A DNA stretch of 64,000 nucleotides, from contig BJOX01000318.1 in NCBI GenBank assembly GCA_009731375.1, positions 112,089-176,088 of the forward strand. Direction: 5' to 3'. Of the stretch, positions 33,247 through 44,687 are shown in pieces. The DNA is from Paulinella micropora. Lineage: Eukaryota > Cercozoa > Imbricatea > Euglyphida. A program made the position numbers and the translations under genes. How positions within the stretch are numbered: the stretch's first letter is position 1; every line of letters begins with the position of its first letter. The notes beneath the pieces are model-generated. The model was not told the origin of the DNA. It saw only the letters and a list, made by a program, of their open reading frames with translations, and did not search any database.

Positions 33247-34400
33247 AACGGTACATACGCCGATACAAGGCGGGGGAGTCGAAGGTTAAGAAGCCGGAAG
33301 ACGGCGATTGGGTGCCCTGCCCAAAGCAGCAGGCACACCTCAAATTGCCCTTCCCAGACGTGGACGAGCATGGGCGGGTCTCGTTAGTACCGAACGGGCA
33401 GGTGGCGGGATGGTATGCGGCCTTTGACGCGGAGGCCGATACGCTCAAGAGCCAGTTCCCGGCGGCGGAGAGATACGCGGCGTACATGCCTGGACAGGAG
33501 TACCTCCTGGCCCAGATGGGTACACGCACCGCACGCAAACGCAAACGCAAACGCTCGCAACGCGTCACGTGTGCTGTGCAGGCCCAAGCCAGCCAGCAGG
33601 ACAGAAGTCCAAGAAACGAAAATACGGCAAGTGATGGACAACCTCTCGCACAAGCACAACCCAGGGCTAGCAAGCGCGTACGCTTCTCAGACCCGTTGGT
33701 AGCCATCGCAGACGGTGACACACACGTCGTTAAGACCGGACTGGAGGTTACGACCCCACCGGCAACTAAGGTAGTGGAAATTGCGGACACGCCACCGTCG
33801 GATCAGGGGTCAGCGGCCACCGCTGCGCTGGCGGGGGTGAGTACGGCGCAGCCTGCACTGCCTAGCGCTGCGCCGGTGGTTACGTCGTCGCTGACTGCCG
33901 TACAGGCGGCAGGTGCGGTCGAGGTGCAAACGCCACCGCCGCCAGGAACTGGCCGGGGCTGCGGCGCCCCCTGCCCCTGCGGCGGAGCCGCGACGACGCC
34001 TGCCAGCAGTTCGTTGCGCGTTCTTTCTGTCAACTCGGCCAGCGGATGGGGCAGGGCTCCCTCCAGTTTCGTGTCGCCCGCACAGGCACGAGTCACAATA
34101 TTGGCCTGCTCGCGCTGCAGCTGCTGGGCCCAGGTAGCATGGAGAGTAGCCTCATCAGGTGCTGGAGCAAGCAGCAATCAACTGCCCGACCCAATTCACT
34201 ATCCGCACGATGAAACTGGATCCAGTGGATTGAAACCTCTGGATCGGGTTTTTGTGCCGGTTTCACTTTGGGACGGTCGTAATATTGCGGTGCATCCTTC
34301 CGCGAGCAGGGCAGAAAGATCCCCACTCATCCACCCTACAGTACAGATTCTTCGAGCGACGCGCAGCGGCCAAATGTTCTTCGCGCAGACCCAGCACTAG
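33114..34400 (+). pseudogene. Second frame (-1) with a piece of the BRO-like gene, rearranged
   Basis: Open for 428 codons. The first part (MKRYIRRYKAGE, PKQQAHLKLPFPDVDEHG) looks coding and may continue the previous protein by a -1 shift in the overlap 33114-33246. A basic KRKRKR patch lies at about 33540-33560. At about 33826-33945 it reads AGVSTAQPALPSAAP..., clearly related to 38000-38113 in the BRO-like gene. From about 33970 to 34150 the match continues on the opposite strand (LQREQANIVTRACAGD), against QQEQANLATRACAGD at 37890. So the segment contains an inversion, and the C-terminal third of this frame is probably not protein. Confidence 0.6.
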
Positions 34401-34901
<501 letters not shown>

Positions 34902-35703
34902 TGCAGACCCGTGCGCAGCGCCGTCGCTCTGCTGCCGAGCCCACGACAGAGCCGTGGTGTTCCGACCACGGGGGAGAGGGCGTCGTGGCAGGGGACAGCG
35001 AGAAAGAACACGTTCAGAGCTTGCGGCAGGCTAGGCAGCGATCGAGCGATCGTCAGGCAGAGCTCACGCCTGTCGTTCCTCGCGACTTGTCGGTGGCGAG
35101 GCCCCCCGCCTGGGATGGCAGCGATATCTCTGCTCTGGCCGGTGCCAATCACCTGCGGGCCACCCAGAACTCCCTGCGCGGTCTCCATGCCGATGTCGAA
35201 ATAGACACACAACCAATCTATCTGGGATTTGTCAAGCCCCTGACGAACGAGAGGCGCTTCATGTCGCGTTCCCTGGTACGGCGCTGGGTCCTAAAGCACC
35301 GCCGCAGCATCTTCTTCAGAGACTACTTTGACGAGAATGGTACACAGAGAGGGGGTAGAGTGCGTGCCATGCTTGCTGTCGGTGTGGGTTGCTGAGGTGG
35401 CTGTGACTGGGCAGGGATTCAGAAGCTTCATTTTCACATTGGCCAGGTTATTCCTGAAGCCGCCGGTGGTCCTGAGCATCCGCGGAATTATGCTCTAATG
35501 CCGGCGATCTTCGATCCCGCGTTTTCGTCTTGGCGGATGCCTGCCAGGGCTCAGTATATAGGTCCCTCTCCTCTGTGTGGTATTGGCCTAGACGAGTTGC
35601 TCTTGTAGGCAACACGGCCGCCCGCGCTGCGATCCTGTTTGCCGAGTACATCCACACGAAGGCTAAGCTGCAGGTCACCTTAGACGACATGGAGATGTTT
35701 TAG
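34902..35703 (+). pseudogene. Broken virus-type gene, unknown function
   Basis: Three stretches in successive frames look like one protein: 34902-35345 (FVKPLTNERRFMSRSLVRRW, RRSIFFRDYFDENG), ~35355-35490 (SFIFTLARLFLKPPVVLSI) and ~35475-35703 (RVFVLADACQGSVYRSLSS; end LQVTLDDMEMF, stop TAG). The first change lies at a G5 run. Its first residues (TRAQRRRSAAEP) resemble the start of the BRO-like protein (TRAQCRHPSAEP), hinting at a shared N-terminal region. An ATTAAA signal follows the stop at 35727-35732. The family is not recognised. Confidence 0.5.
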
Positions 35704-35726
35704 CTCTGTCTGCGCTCCTTTTCTTT

Positions 35727-35732
35727 ATTAAA
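35727..35732 (+). promoter_or_regulatory. Polyadenylation signal ATTAAA
   Basis: 24 bases after the TAG at 35703, in TTTATTAAAG. The same TTTATTAAA context follows the ribonucleotide reductase gene at 43002. Confidence 0.5.
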
Positions 35733-36135
35733 GTCTTAGTGTTTTTGCTGATTCCTAATCAACATTCAGCAAGGGTAGGCCGCTGCAGGATCTCTTTTCC
35801 CTCCAGCTCGGTCCGTTGCCTGACAAGGCCAGTGCTAGTCTGCGAGTTGTGCGGGCCCGCCGCAGAGAGAATAGAGCCTGGCCTAGTCCAAGTCTAGCCC
35901 GTGGCAGCCTCCCTGACGGCCTGCCACCTTAGCTAGCTCGACGTCATCCGGGATCTGTGTGCAAGCACACAGCCGAGACAGGGGAGTAGTAGGGCTAGGG
36001 GGGCGCGCTGGGCGGCCGCGCCTGGCCCGCGCACGCCCCCCTCCTTGCCCCTCCCAGTCCTCGCCTTCCTGGCCCCGCCCCTCGTGCGCGCGCTTGCCCC
36101 GGGCCGCGCGCCCCGCACGCAAGCCCCCCCCCCCC
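35733..36135. other. GC-rich intergenic before gap
   Basis: No supported gene; strongly GC-rich with a C homopolymer at the gap edge. Confidence 0.6.
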
Positions 36136-37114
36136 NNNNNNNNNNNNNNNNNNNNNNNNNNNNNNNNNNNNNNNNNNNNNNNNNNNNNNNNNNNNNNNNN
36201 NNNNNNNNNNNNNNNNNNNNNNNNNNNNNNNNNNNNNNNNNNNNNNNNNNNNNNNNNNNNNNNNNNNNNNNNNNNNNNNNNNNNNNNNNNNNNNNNNNNN
36301 NNNNNNNNNNNNNNNNNNNNNNNNNNNNNNNNNNNNNNNNNNNNNNNNNNNNNNNNNNNNNNNNNNNNNNNNNNNNNNNNNNNNNNNNNNNNNNNNNNNN
36401 NNNNNNNNNNNNNNNNNNNNNNNNNNNNNNNNNNNNNNNNNNNNNNNNNNNNNNNNNNNNNNNNNNNNNNNNNNNNNNNNNNNNNNNNNNNNNNNNNNNN
36501 NNNNNNNNNNNNNNNNNNNNNNNNNNNNNNNNNNNNNNNNNNNNNNNNNNNNNNNNNNNNNNNNNNNNNNNNNNNNNNNNNNNNNNNNNNNNNNNNNNNN
36601 NNNNNNNNNNNNNNNNNNNNNNNNNNNNNNNNNNNNNNNNNNNNNNNNNNNNNNNNNNNNNNNNNNNNNNNNNNNNNNNNNNNNNNNNNNNNNNNNNNNN
36701 NNNNNNNNNNNNNNNNNNNNNNNNNNNNNNNNNNNNNNNNNNNNNNNNNNNNNNNNNNNNNNNNNNNNNNNNNNNNNNNNNNNNNNNNNNNNNNNNNNNN
36801 NNNNNNNNNNNNNNNNNNNNNNNNNNNNNNNNNNNNNNNNNNNNNNNNNNNNNNNNNNNNNNNNNNNNNNNNNNNNNNNNNNNNNNNNNNNNNNNNNNNN
36901 NNNNNNNNNNNNNNNNNNNNNNNNNNNNNNNNNNNNNNNNNNNNNNNNNNNNNNNNNNNNNNNNNNNNNNNNNNNNNNNNNNNNNNNNNNNNNNNNNNNN
37001 NNNNNNNNNNNNNNNNNNNNNNNNNNNNNNNNNNNNNNNNNNNNNNNNNNNNNNNNNNNNNNNNNNNNNNNNNNNNNNNNNNNNNNNNNNNNNNNNNNNN
37101 NNNNNNNNNNNNNN
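36136..37114. other. Assembly gap (N)
   Basis: 979 undetermined bases inside the GC-rich island, with C-rich edges on both sides. Confidence 1.
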
Positions 37115-37382
37115 TCCCCCCGGAGGCAGTGCACCCCACGCCCTGTCCCTGGCGCGCAGGGGAGGAGGCTTCCCTCCTCCGCCCCCTTCCCACCCCCCCT
37201 CCTCCCCGCTGCCCGCCTGCCCTTCTCCTGTTCCCCGCCCTTACTTTCTTTCTGCCATCCCGGGGAAAGGACAGCGAGCGTGCGCTGGGCAGGAGAGGGG
37301 CCTACGCACACCGCCGCCCGGCGCACTCCGTCGGCCGCGTGCATGCAGCCGCCCCACAACCCCCGCGCGGAGCGTAGTACCG

Positions 37383-38960
37383 ATGCAGAACCGGCTGAGC
37401 GAGCTGTCCGTCAAGATGCGGACGCGTGCCCAGTGCCGTCATCCTTCCGCCGAGCCCGAGCCCACGGCGGTGGAGTACCCGTCTTCTGGGAGTGAAACAG
37501 AGGGCGATGAGCAGGAGGGACAGGTTTCTGCTGACGCGCAGCCACCACGCGCGGTGGCGTCGGCTGTCACCAACGCCGCGATCCAAGACAACCCCTTGCT
37601 CATGGGCTTGAGTGAAGAAACCCTGAAAAGAACCATCCGACGCCAGCAGGCGGGCTTTTATGCGATCGCCGACGTCATCGCAGCCTTGAAGAGCTGTTCG
37701 ACCAAGGTAGCTAGAAAGGACTATGACAGACTGAAGGAGAAATTGACGGAACCCCATCTTGGGGTCCTGTCAAAGAAAATTGCCTTCAAGCGCGCTGACG
37801 GAAAGAAGGGGATTCGGGACTGTTACAGGTTCTGTGACCTGCTGAAGATCTTGCCCTTGCTGCCCGGGCCGCAGGCCCGCCGTATTCAGCAAGAACAAGC
37901 CAACCTCGCGACCCGTGCCTGTGCGGGCGACCACGAGTTGGAACAGGCTCTGCCCCTCAGGCGGCAGGAGCTAGCGGAGGCTACCAGGCGCGAGCTGCTG
38001 GCGGGTGTGAGCACGGTGCAGCCCGCGCTGCCTAGCGCTGCGCCGACGGTCACGTCGGCGCCGACTGCCGTACAGGCGGCAGGTGCGGTCCAGGTGCCAC
38101 CACCACCGCCGCAGGAGGTAGCGGAGCCGGCCGTGAAGCGGCAGTGCTTGGAACTGCTAGAGTCGGAGCGAGAGTTGCTAGCAGCGAAGTTGGAATTGGC
38201 CCTCCTCAAGCGCGTGGTTTGCGAAGAAGAGCTGGCCGCACTGGAGGCCGGCTGGGCCCTGGAACAGAAACAGCTGGAGGTTGGCTGGGCCCTGGAACAG
38301 AAGCAGCTGCAGCGCAGGTGCGAAAGCGTGGCGGCTAACCAGCAGGCCGTCTTCCGCGTGTATCAGACCACAGTGGATCTGTACCAGCAACAGCTGCAGG
38401 AGGGCGGGCTGGCGCTGGATGCCCGCGACATCATGTTCGTCAGTGACGAGAGACGGAACAACGCCAGGCGGGCGCTCGCGCTGCTACAGCGCGCGGGGGT
38501 TTGTGCCACGTTCGAGCAGGCGCTGGGCGGCCACGTGGCGCTGCCGGCGCCCGGCGGCGCACCGCCCGACGAGTCGGCCGGGGCGGAGACCCGCCCCGAG
38601 GGCGAGCTGGTCGAGGGCGAGCCGGCCGGGGGCGAGCCGGCGCCGGGCACCGGCACCCTGGCCCCGCGAGCACCGGCGCTGCCGGCGGAGGCGGTGCCAC
38701 GGGCGGAGCTGGTCCTGACCGAGGTCCTGCTGCGGTTGGCGCCGGCGCCCGCGCCCAGGGGCGCCGAGCTCACGGGGCTGCTGATCCGGGCCGGCAAGTA
38801 TGCGGCGGCTGCCTACCGGGCGGCGCACGGCGGCCAGCCTCCCCCGCGCGTGCAGCGCCTGGTCGGAGGTGCCTTGCGGCAGGTGAACCTGTACTACCAG
38901 GACGACGAGGCGCTGCTGGAGGCGGCCTGCCGGCGGGCGCTGGCCCCGGCCGAGGGGTAG
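37383..38960 (+). CDS. BRO-N-like protein of large-DNA-virus type, 525 aa
   Basis: Start MQNRLSELSVKMRTRA; the upstream open frame runs into the gap and has no better ATG. Residues ~90-170 carry the BRO-N-like pattern: FYAIADVIAAL, then KKIAFKRADGKKGIRD, then a Pro-containing helix and ANLATRACAGD. BRO-N domains bind DNA and occur in baculoviruses, phages and large nucleocytoplasmic viruses. ~175-245 is a Pro/Ala linker. ~255-330 is a coiled coil with tandem GWALEQKQLE repeats. ~400-430 is a Pro/Glu/Gly-rich spacer. The last ~60 residues (LIRAGKYAAAAYRAAHGG, VNLYYQDDEALLEAA) resemble, from memory, a C-terminal module of BRO-type giant-virus proteins. A rearranged partial copy lies at 33.8-34.15 kb. 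Codon third positions are strongly G/C. Confidence 0.65.
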   Translation: MQNRLSELSVKMRTRAQCRHPSAEPEPTAVEYPSSGSETEGDEQEGQVSADAQPPRAVASAVTNAAIQDNPLLMGLSEETLKRTIRRQQAGFYAIADVIAALKSCSTKVARKDYDRLKEKLTEPHLGVLSKKIAFKRADGKKGIRDCYRFCDLLKILPLLPGPQARRIQQEQANLATRACAGDHELEQALPLRRQELAEATRRELLAGVSTVQPALPSAAPTVTSAPTAVQAAGAVQVPPPPPQEVAEPAVKRQCLELLESERELLAAKLELALLKRVVCEEELAALEAGWALEQKQLEVGWALEQKQLQRRCESVAANQQAVFRVYQTTVDLYQQQLQEGGLALDARDIMFVSDERRNNARRALALLQRAGVCATFEQALGGHVALPAPGGAPPDESAGAETRPEGELVEGEPAGGEPAPGTGTLAPRAPALPAEAVPRAELVLTEVLLRLAPAPAPRGAELTGLLIRAGKYAAAAYRAAHGGQPPPRVQRLVGGALRQVNLYYQDDEALLEAACRRALAPAEG

Positions 38961-39602
38961 CAGGGCCGTGCACGCGCCAACGGCTTCGGCCGGGGGCGCG
39001 GGGCTGGTCAGAGCTCAGCAGGTCTTCGACGGGGCAGGCGTGGTTTAGCCCACGCGCAGGCCAGAGGGCACCCCCCGCTCACCTCCTCTACTGGCCGCCG
39101 GAACACACTGCAAGCAGGCTGATAATGAATGTCTATTTTTCCAAAAGGTACTTCTTATTAAGAGCTGGCCGTGGACAGGAGTGGTAAAGCCCCTTTTCCG
39201 TTCTGGTCCGAACTAAAGCCGGCACAGCCAAAGCCAGGCTAGAAGAAGCTCTGCTGGCCACCGCACGACGGAGGTGTCTCCTGCGCAACCCCCGGCCTGT
39301 GTCCCCCGGCCAAGCCCAAGCCTCGACCGGCGCTTGGTGCCCCGGCTAAAGCCTCGGCCGAGCCACGGCGCCCAGAGCCGCCAGTGTCCCGACAGGGGGT
39401 TACCCGAGTCCGGCCGGACGCCCCCTGGCTTCTGGCTAGGCTGGGGCTGGTCCGGCGCTCGCGAGCGGGAGTTGTCGGTGAGTGTTAGGGGGGTGCAGAC
39501 CCTCGGGGCAGTAAAGCCTGCTATACCAACGGTATTGTCCTTCCTCGGTGTAGATATCGTGCTTGGCCTGGACAAGCCTCCCATGTGGAGCAGCTAGAAC
39601 GG
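38961..39602. other. Convergent intergenic region, GC-rich
   Basis: Lies between the BRO-like gene and the end of the minus-strand gene. No coherent frame; the short frames here have shadow-like composition. Confidence 0.55.
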
Positions 39603-40996
39603 CTAGGGCTCCCCGCGTAACCCGGCTAAGCAGTGATACGCAGCGGCACCTGCGAAATTCAAGAGGCGCACTTGGACCCAGCGCTGTATTTGTGGGTGTG
39701 TAAGGCGCTGCCCCCCAAGGACGAGGGACAGCCACGCTTTGAGCACTGTCGCTGTCAGGCCTTCCGCTGTTTTCAGCAGCACGACTTCGACGTTTTCCCG
39801 GCTGTAGTCTACCGACACGCGGACTTGTGCCGTCCAGCGGGCCCCGGGGTTGGTGGCCACGTGTGTGCTAAACACAGGCCGTGTCCATTCGAAGCTTCCT
39901 CCTGCGCTACGCGATGGTAGCCGGTAATCGGTGGCTAGCTGCACGGCCTGGTTATCTAGGCCCTGGTCCCCCCTGTCCCAGGCTTGTGTCGTCAACTGGA
40001 ACAAGGGCCGCGAGGTCTGGCTGAGCGCAGACAGGCTTGGTTGGTCCAGGAATGAAACGGCGTGCTGCAGGTGCTGGGCCGGCAAGGGGAACAACGACGC
40101 CCGCCCTCTGTCCACCGACACTGAATAATATCCGGCCAGGTAACCAAGCAACTCTCGTAGCTTCTGCTGGTTGATAGGCATGGCACGGATTTCCTGTAAG
40201 GGCTGGTAGTGCTCGACCTCCTGACCAAAACAGGCCACTAATTGGGATTCAATCACCGGCCGAAGCCTGTCAGCGTTGTCCTGGTACGTAGGGCTATCGG
40301 CCGCCCTCAGGCAGGTGTATGCCTTCTTCAAGAAATCGAGGGGCTGCCCCTGCTGTACCAAGGCGGCCAGCGGGTCTCGGGAGAGAGAAGCCACGAATTC
40401 CCCTGTCGACTCAGCCGACCGCTGAGGAAGAGCCAGTGTTTGGGAAGCTGCCTGCCTGAGAACGCACCAAGCTTTGAATTCCTGCATGGCTTGGCTAGGA
40501 GCGGCGTGCAAGTCGCAGCCCAGCCCAACCACGTCAAAGCGCAGGCCCTGAAAGCGGGGCAGCCCGCCCCCTTCCACGAAGAGGCCTCCAGCGCACTGTA
40601 GCTGCTCAGGTTTGGGAGCAGGCCCTGCCCCCCTACTTCTATCACGATTACTTCAAAGTCGCCGGAGAAGCTTTCCAGGTAGGCTCGGGGGCTTTGCCAC
40701 TCGAAGGCCGGCCGGCTGGCAGCGAACAGCTCCAGCCCTGGACGGCCCCGCAGCACGCCGGGTAGTGCAGCGCACTGTGGAACGTGCCAGGAGTGCTTCG
40801 CCTCCCCGTCCCCTCGTGTCTCTTGTAGGCCCCAGCAAGCCCGGGCTAGCGCCGGCACGTAGGAACGACCTTCTCCCATGGTCACCACGATGTGAATCTT
40901 GGGTCCAGCAGAGCAGACCTTACAACGCTTCGCTGGTCGCTGAGTGGCGCCAGCGGCGTGTACGACCACGACACGCTTGTTCGGGGTGGAGATCAT
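39603..40996 (-). CDS. Hypothetical protein of the GC-rich island, probably one gene in two frames
   Basis: Starts at ATG 40996 (MISTPNKRVVVVHAAG). The first frame is convincing to about 40590 (YLESFSGDFEVIVIEVGG). The second runs from about 40577 to 39603 (GLRFDVVGLGCDLHAAPSQA ... CLAGLRGEP). The first codon of the second frame is GTG, not ATG, and no gene start is evident there, so a frameshift at the GGGGGCGGG tract (40562-40570 region) joins them. Combined length is about 460 residues. It has no signal peptide and no recognised motif. It is divergent from the reductase gene, sharing a ~555-bp GC-rich spacer. Function unknown. Confidence 0.5.
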
Positions 40997-41551
40997 GCGG
41001 GCACGCGCCTCCCCGGCTGTTCGTCCCGACTTTGCCTAGCTAGGGCCTCGAAGCGCACAGCAGGGCCCGGGCAGGCGGCGGAGAGAGGGGAGGGAGCAGA
41101 GGAGGAGGAACGCGCTCCCCCGCTTTTCCTCGACAGGGAGGTAGTGGCGGGGGCAGCGGCAGGTGCAGCGCTGGGCGCGGGGGTGGCGGGCGCGCGCCCG
41201 GGGGGGGGCCTGCGCCCCCCCGCCCGACCCACTCCTCCGTGCCGGGAGGGAGATGGAACACGCCCGCGCGTGTGTGTGCCGGCGAGGCAGCCAGAGGGAG
41301 CGACCCCCCTGTTGGTCTCCGGCCACGGCGCACGCCGGCGGCGGCCCCCTCCTCCCCCTCCTGCGCGCCTACGGGAGGGGGTCAGCGCCCCCGGGGGGGG
41401 GGGGGGGGGGGGGGGGGGGCGCGGGGGGGGGGGGGGGGGGTGGGGAGCGCAGCCACGACGCACGCCGGCCGCAGCCCCCCTCCCCGGGGGCGCCGCTGGG
41501 GCACGGCACGGGGGCTGCTCATTTTCCGACCCCCGCAGTAGCACGGGGGAG
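40997..41551. promoter_or_regulatory. Divergent spacer with long G runs
   Basis: Lies between two divergently transcribed genes and should hold both promoters. It contains G runs of about 22 and 18 bases (41392-41441), able to form G-quadruplexes, and two diverged copies of a GACGCACGCCGGC-type segment (41325 and 41455). No TATA box identified. Confidence 0.4.
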
Positions 41552-42880
41552 ATGGCGGACCCCGAGCCCGAGCGACACCCCGAGCCCCAGCGGCGCCCCG
41601 AGCCCGCCGGGTCCTTGTCCGAAGGAGCGGCGTCGCCCGAGGGGACATGGTCCAACGGGCCCAGCCACAAGAAAAGAAAACTCACTTCGTCTGACACGCC
41701 GGCGGGGGAGGACGCCGGCGCAGCCGCCGTGGCCGCCGGCACGTTGCCAGAAGAAGGGGCGTCGCCCGAGGAGGGGGCGTGGCCCAACGGGGCCGGCCAC
41801 CAGCCACCGCGGCTCGCTTCGTCGGACGCACGGGCGGGGGACGACGCCGCCCCCCGTGTGGGCGCCGCGGCGGGCGGCCCGTCCGAGGCCGTGGGGGGGG
41901 GCCCGCCTCCTGGCCCGGACCGACGCCAACTACACCCTCTTCCCCATCCGGTACCCCGCGGCGTACAAGATGTACAAGCAGCACCTCGCGAGCTTCTGGA
42001 CGGCGCAGGAGGTGGACCTGAGCGAGGACGCACTGCACTACCAGGAGAGGCTGACGCCTAATGAGCGCGGGTACGTGGACATGATCCTGGCCTTCTTTGC
42101 CGCCAGCGACGGCATCGTGATGGAGAACCTGTGCTTGCGCTTCCAGCAAGAGATCCAGGTGCCGGAGATCAGGTGCTTCTACAGCGTCCAGCTGTGCATG
42201 GAGGCGATCCACTCCGAGATGTACAGCCTGCTGATCGAGACCCTGGTAACCGGCGCGGCGCGGAAGCAGGAGCTGTTCCGCGCCATCGACACGCTGCCGG
42301 CGGTGCGCGCCAAGGCCGACTGGGCGCTGGAGTGGATGCGCAGCGATGCCCCCTTCGCGCAACGCCTGGTAGCCTTTGCGTTCGTCGAGGGGGTCTTCTT
42401 CTCCGCTTCCTTCTGCGGCGTGTTCTACTTCAAGAAACGCAACCTGCTGCCCGGGCTGGCGGCGTCCAACCTGTGGATCAGCCGGGACGAGGGGCTGCAC
42501 TGTGACTTTGCGTGCCTGCTGTACACCCAGTACCTGGAACCCGAGTTCCGGCTACCGGCGGCCACCGTCCACGCCATGGCCCGGAGCGCCCTGGCCGTCG
42601 AGACCGAGTTTGTGCGCGCCAGCCTACTCAGCGAGATCATTGGGCTCAACGCCGAGCTGCTGCTCGAGTACGTGAAAATGATCACGGACCGGCTGCTCGT
42701 GGCCCTGACGCCAAGCTCTGGCACGCCGAGAACCCCTTCCCCTGGATGGACATGATCTCGCTGCGGACGTCGGCCAACTTTTTCGAGCGCCGCGAGGCCT
42801 CGTACGCGGGCCGGAGCGGGGTCGTGGCCGCGCTGCAAGGGGTCGACCACCACCGCTTCGACACCAACGTGGACTTTTGA
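41552..42880 (+). pseudogene. Ribonucleotide reductase small subunit (R2, class Ia), two frame breaks
   Basis: R2 holds the di-iron tyrosyl radical used by ribonucleotide reductase to make dNTPs. Catalytic residues are all present: Asp in FFAASDG (codon 42108), Glu and His in MEAIHSEMY (42201, 42210), radical Tyr (42222), Glu in VEGVFF (42387), Glu and His in DEGLHCDF (42489, 42498). The C-terminus FDTNVDF is the R1-binding tail. The ~110-residue N-terminal extension carries two similar repeats and a basic KKRKL patch, possibly nuclear. The frame changes in a G9 run (41893-41901) and again near 42700-42710. Both could be single-base errors, as everything else is intact. GC-rich, intronless; ATTAAA follows at 43002. 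It could be viral or a horizontally acquired host gene. Confidence 0.88.
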
Positions 42881-43001
42881 ACCCCCTCGGCCGCGGCCGC
42901 GCACCGCACACTGCCCGGCCAGCGAGCGCGGGAGAGTGGCCGGCAGGCGAGAGGAGGCAGGGTTGGGGGGTGTGAGCGGTGTGCCGACCGGACAAACTTT
43001 T

Positions 43002-43007
43002 ATTAAA
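43002..43007 (+). promoter_or_regulatory. Polyadenylation signal ATTAAA
   Basis: 122 bases after the reductase stop, in CTTTTATTAAACAG. Confidence 0.45.
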
Positions 43008-43576
43008 CAGCGAAAGGGGCTTCCCTCCTGAGACACACTAGGTCTGCTCCGTCTTTTGTCGCTTGGGCCCTTTCGGCCGGCCACGGCCCTCACTCGGCCG
43101 AGGCAGGGCCCGGACACCCGACGAGTCCCCACCCTGGGATAGGCTAGGCGTGCCCTGCCGCCCGCTGAGACGTTCGCTCAGGTCTAGCAGGGCCGAGCGA
43201 TTAGATGATGTCCACTCTGTGGATAACCTTAGTTCCTCGCAGGGCCCTACCACGACGTTCGCATGGCCGACCGGCACCGGGGCCAGAATATCAAGATCTC
43301 GTAGCACCGGGCAGCTTGTTTCTTTTCAATTTTTTTGTACGTTGTTTACATCAAAATAAATCTAATATATTACATTTATTTTACTTGTTGATCTTATTAT
43401 TATTATCATTGTTATGAATATTACCCGGCTTGGAGACTGCAAAATTACTACTTAGCTGGTTTTGGTTAGGATTCACATAGATTCGGGTTGCTATTCTACA
43501 AGTAATATATGATACACAATAGTTACTACCTTACATGTCAAAACCCAGTTCTGAAAAAACACAACAGTCTAAAAAA
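43008..43576. other. Edge of the GC-rich island
   Basis: GC-rich up to about 43310, then an abrupt change to AT-rich sequence (TTTTCAATTTTTTTG). No gene. The drop in GC marks a likely insertion boundary. Confidence 0.55.
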
Positions 43577-44198
43577 NNNNNNNNNNNNNNNNNNNNNNNN
43601 NNNNNNNNNNNNNNNNNNNNNNNNNNNNNNNNNNNNNNNNNNNNNNNNNNNNNNNNNNNNNNNNNNNNNNNNNNNNNNNNNNNNNNNNNNNNNNNNNNNN
43701 NNNNNNNNNNNNNNNNNNNNNNNNNNNNNNNNNNNNNNNNNNNNNNNNNNNNNNNNNNNNNNNNNNNNNNNNNNNNNNNNNNNNNNNNNNNNNNNNNNNN
43801 NNNNNNNNNNNNNNNNNNNNNNNNNNNNNNNNNNNNNNNNNNNNNNNNNNNNNNNNNNNNNNNNNNNNNNNNNNNNNNNNNNNNNNNNNNNNNNNNNNNN
43901 NNNNNNNNNNNNNNNNNNNNNNNNNNNNNNNNNNNNNNNNNNNNNNNNNNNNNNNNNNNNNNNNNNNNNNNNNNNNNNNNNNNNNNNNNNNNNNNNNNNN
44001 NNNNNNNNNNNNNNNNNNNNNNNNNNNNNNNNNNNNNNNNNNNNNNNNNNNNNNNNNNNNNNNNNNNNNNNNNNNNNNNNNNNNNNNNNNNNNNNNNNNN
44101 NNNNNNNNNNNNNNNNNNNNNNNNNNNNNNNNNNNNNNNNNNNNNNNNNNNNNNNNNNNNNNNNNNNNNNNNNNNNNNNNNNNNNNNNNNNNNNNNNN
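43577..44198. other. Assembly gap (N)
   Basis: 622 undetermined bases with A homopolymers on both edges (77 A on the right). Confidence 1.
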
Positions 44199-44275
<77 letters not shown>

Positions 44276-44276
<1 letters not shown>

Positions 44277-44687
44277 CACGTGCGCTGATAATAGCCTACC
44301 AAAAACCCAACAATCAAAAAAGCAGACGTACTGATAATACAAAGGATGTGGCTATTATCAGTACGTCTGCTTTTGAGTACATGGTGTGGGCGCAGAACCC
44401 AAAACTAAAAAGCGCACGTGCTGACGATAACAAAACAAAAGAAAACAAAAGAAAAAAAAAACGGAAAAAAAATAAAAACCTCAAAATAACAAAGCACAAT
44501 TGCTGATGGTAAGGATGTAACTCAGAACATATTGTGCGTGTCGCTGAGTGCGCTTACGTGTCAGGAGCTTTGCAAGTGTATGTGTGTGTGATTTCAATGT
44601 ACAGAGCTTCGAAAAACGAAAAAGTACATATGCTGATGATACAAAGGATATGCAGTACAATTATGGTGGTCGCCGCTGAGTGTGTGC
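44276..44687. repeat. Diverged repeats and a perfect hairpin
   Basis: Several relatives of GCACGTGCGCTGATAATA occur here. 44318-44339 and 44353-44374 form a perfect 22-bp inverted repeat with a 13-base loop. About 44490-44607 and 44613-44745 are tandem diverged copies of a ~130-bp unit ending CCAGAGCTTCG/ACAGAGCTTCG. No gene in this stretch. Confidence 0.7.

Noticed and set aside
35883-38960. Very long frames running through the 979-base gap.
   Set aside because: Ns are read as open. Only the part from 37383 onward has sequence support.
44199-44275. Poly-A tail of a retrotransposed copy.
   Set aside because: The A run is on the edge of a gap, where homopolymers of similar length appear at other gaps too; likely technical.
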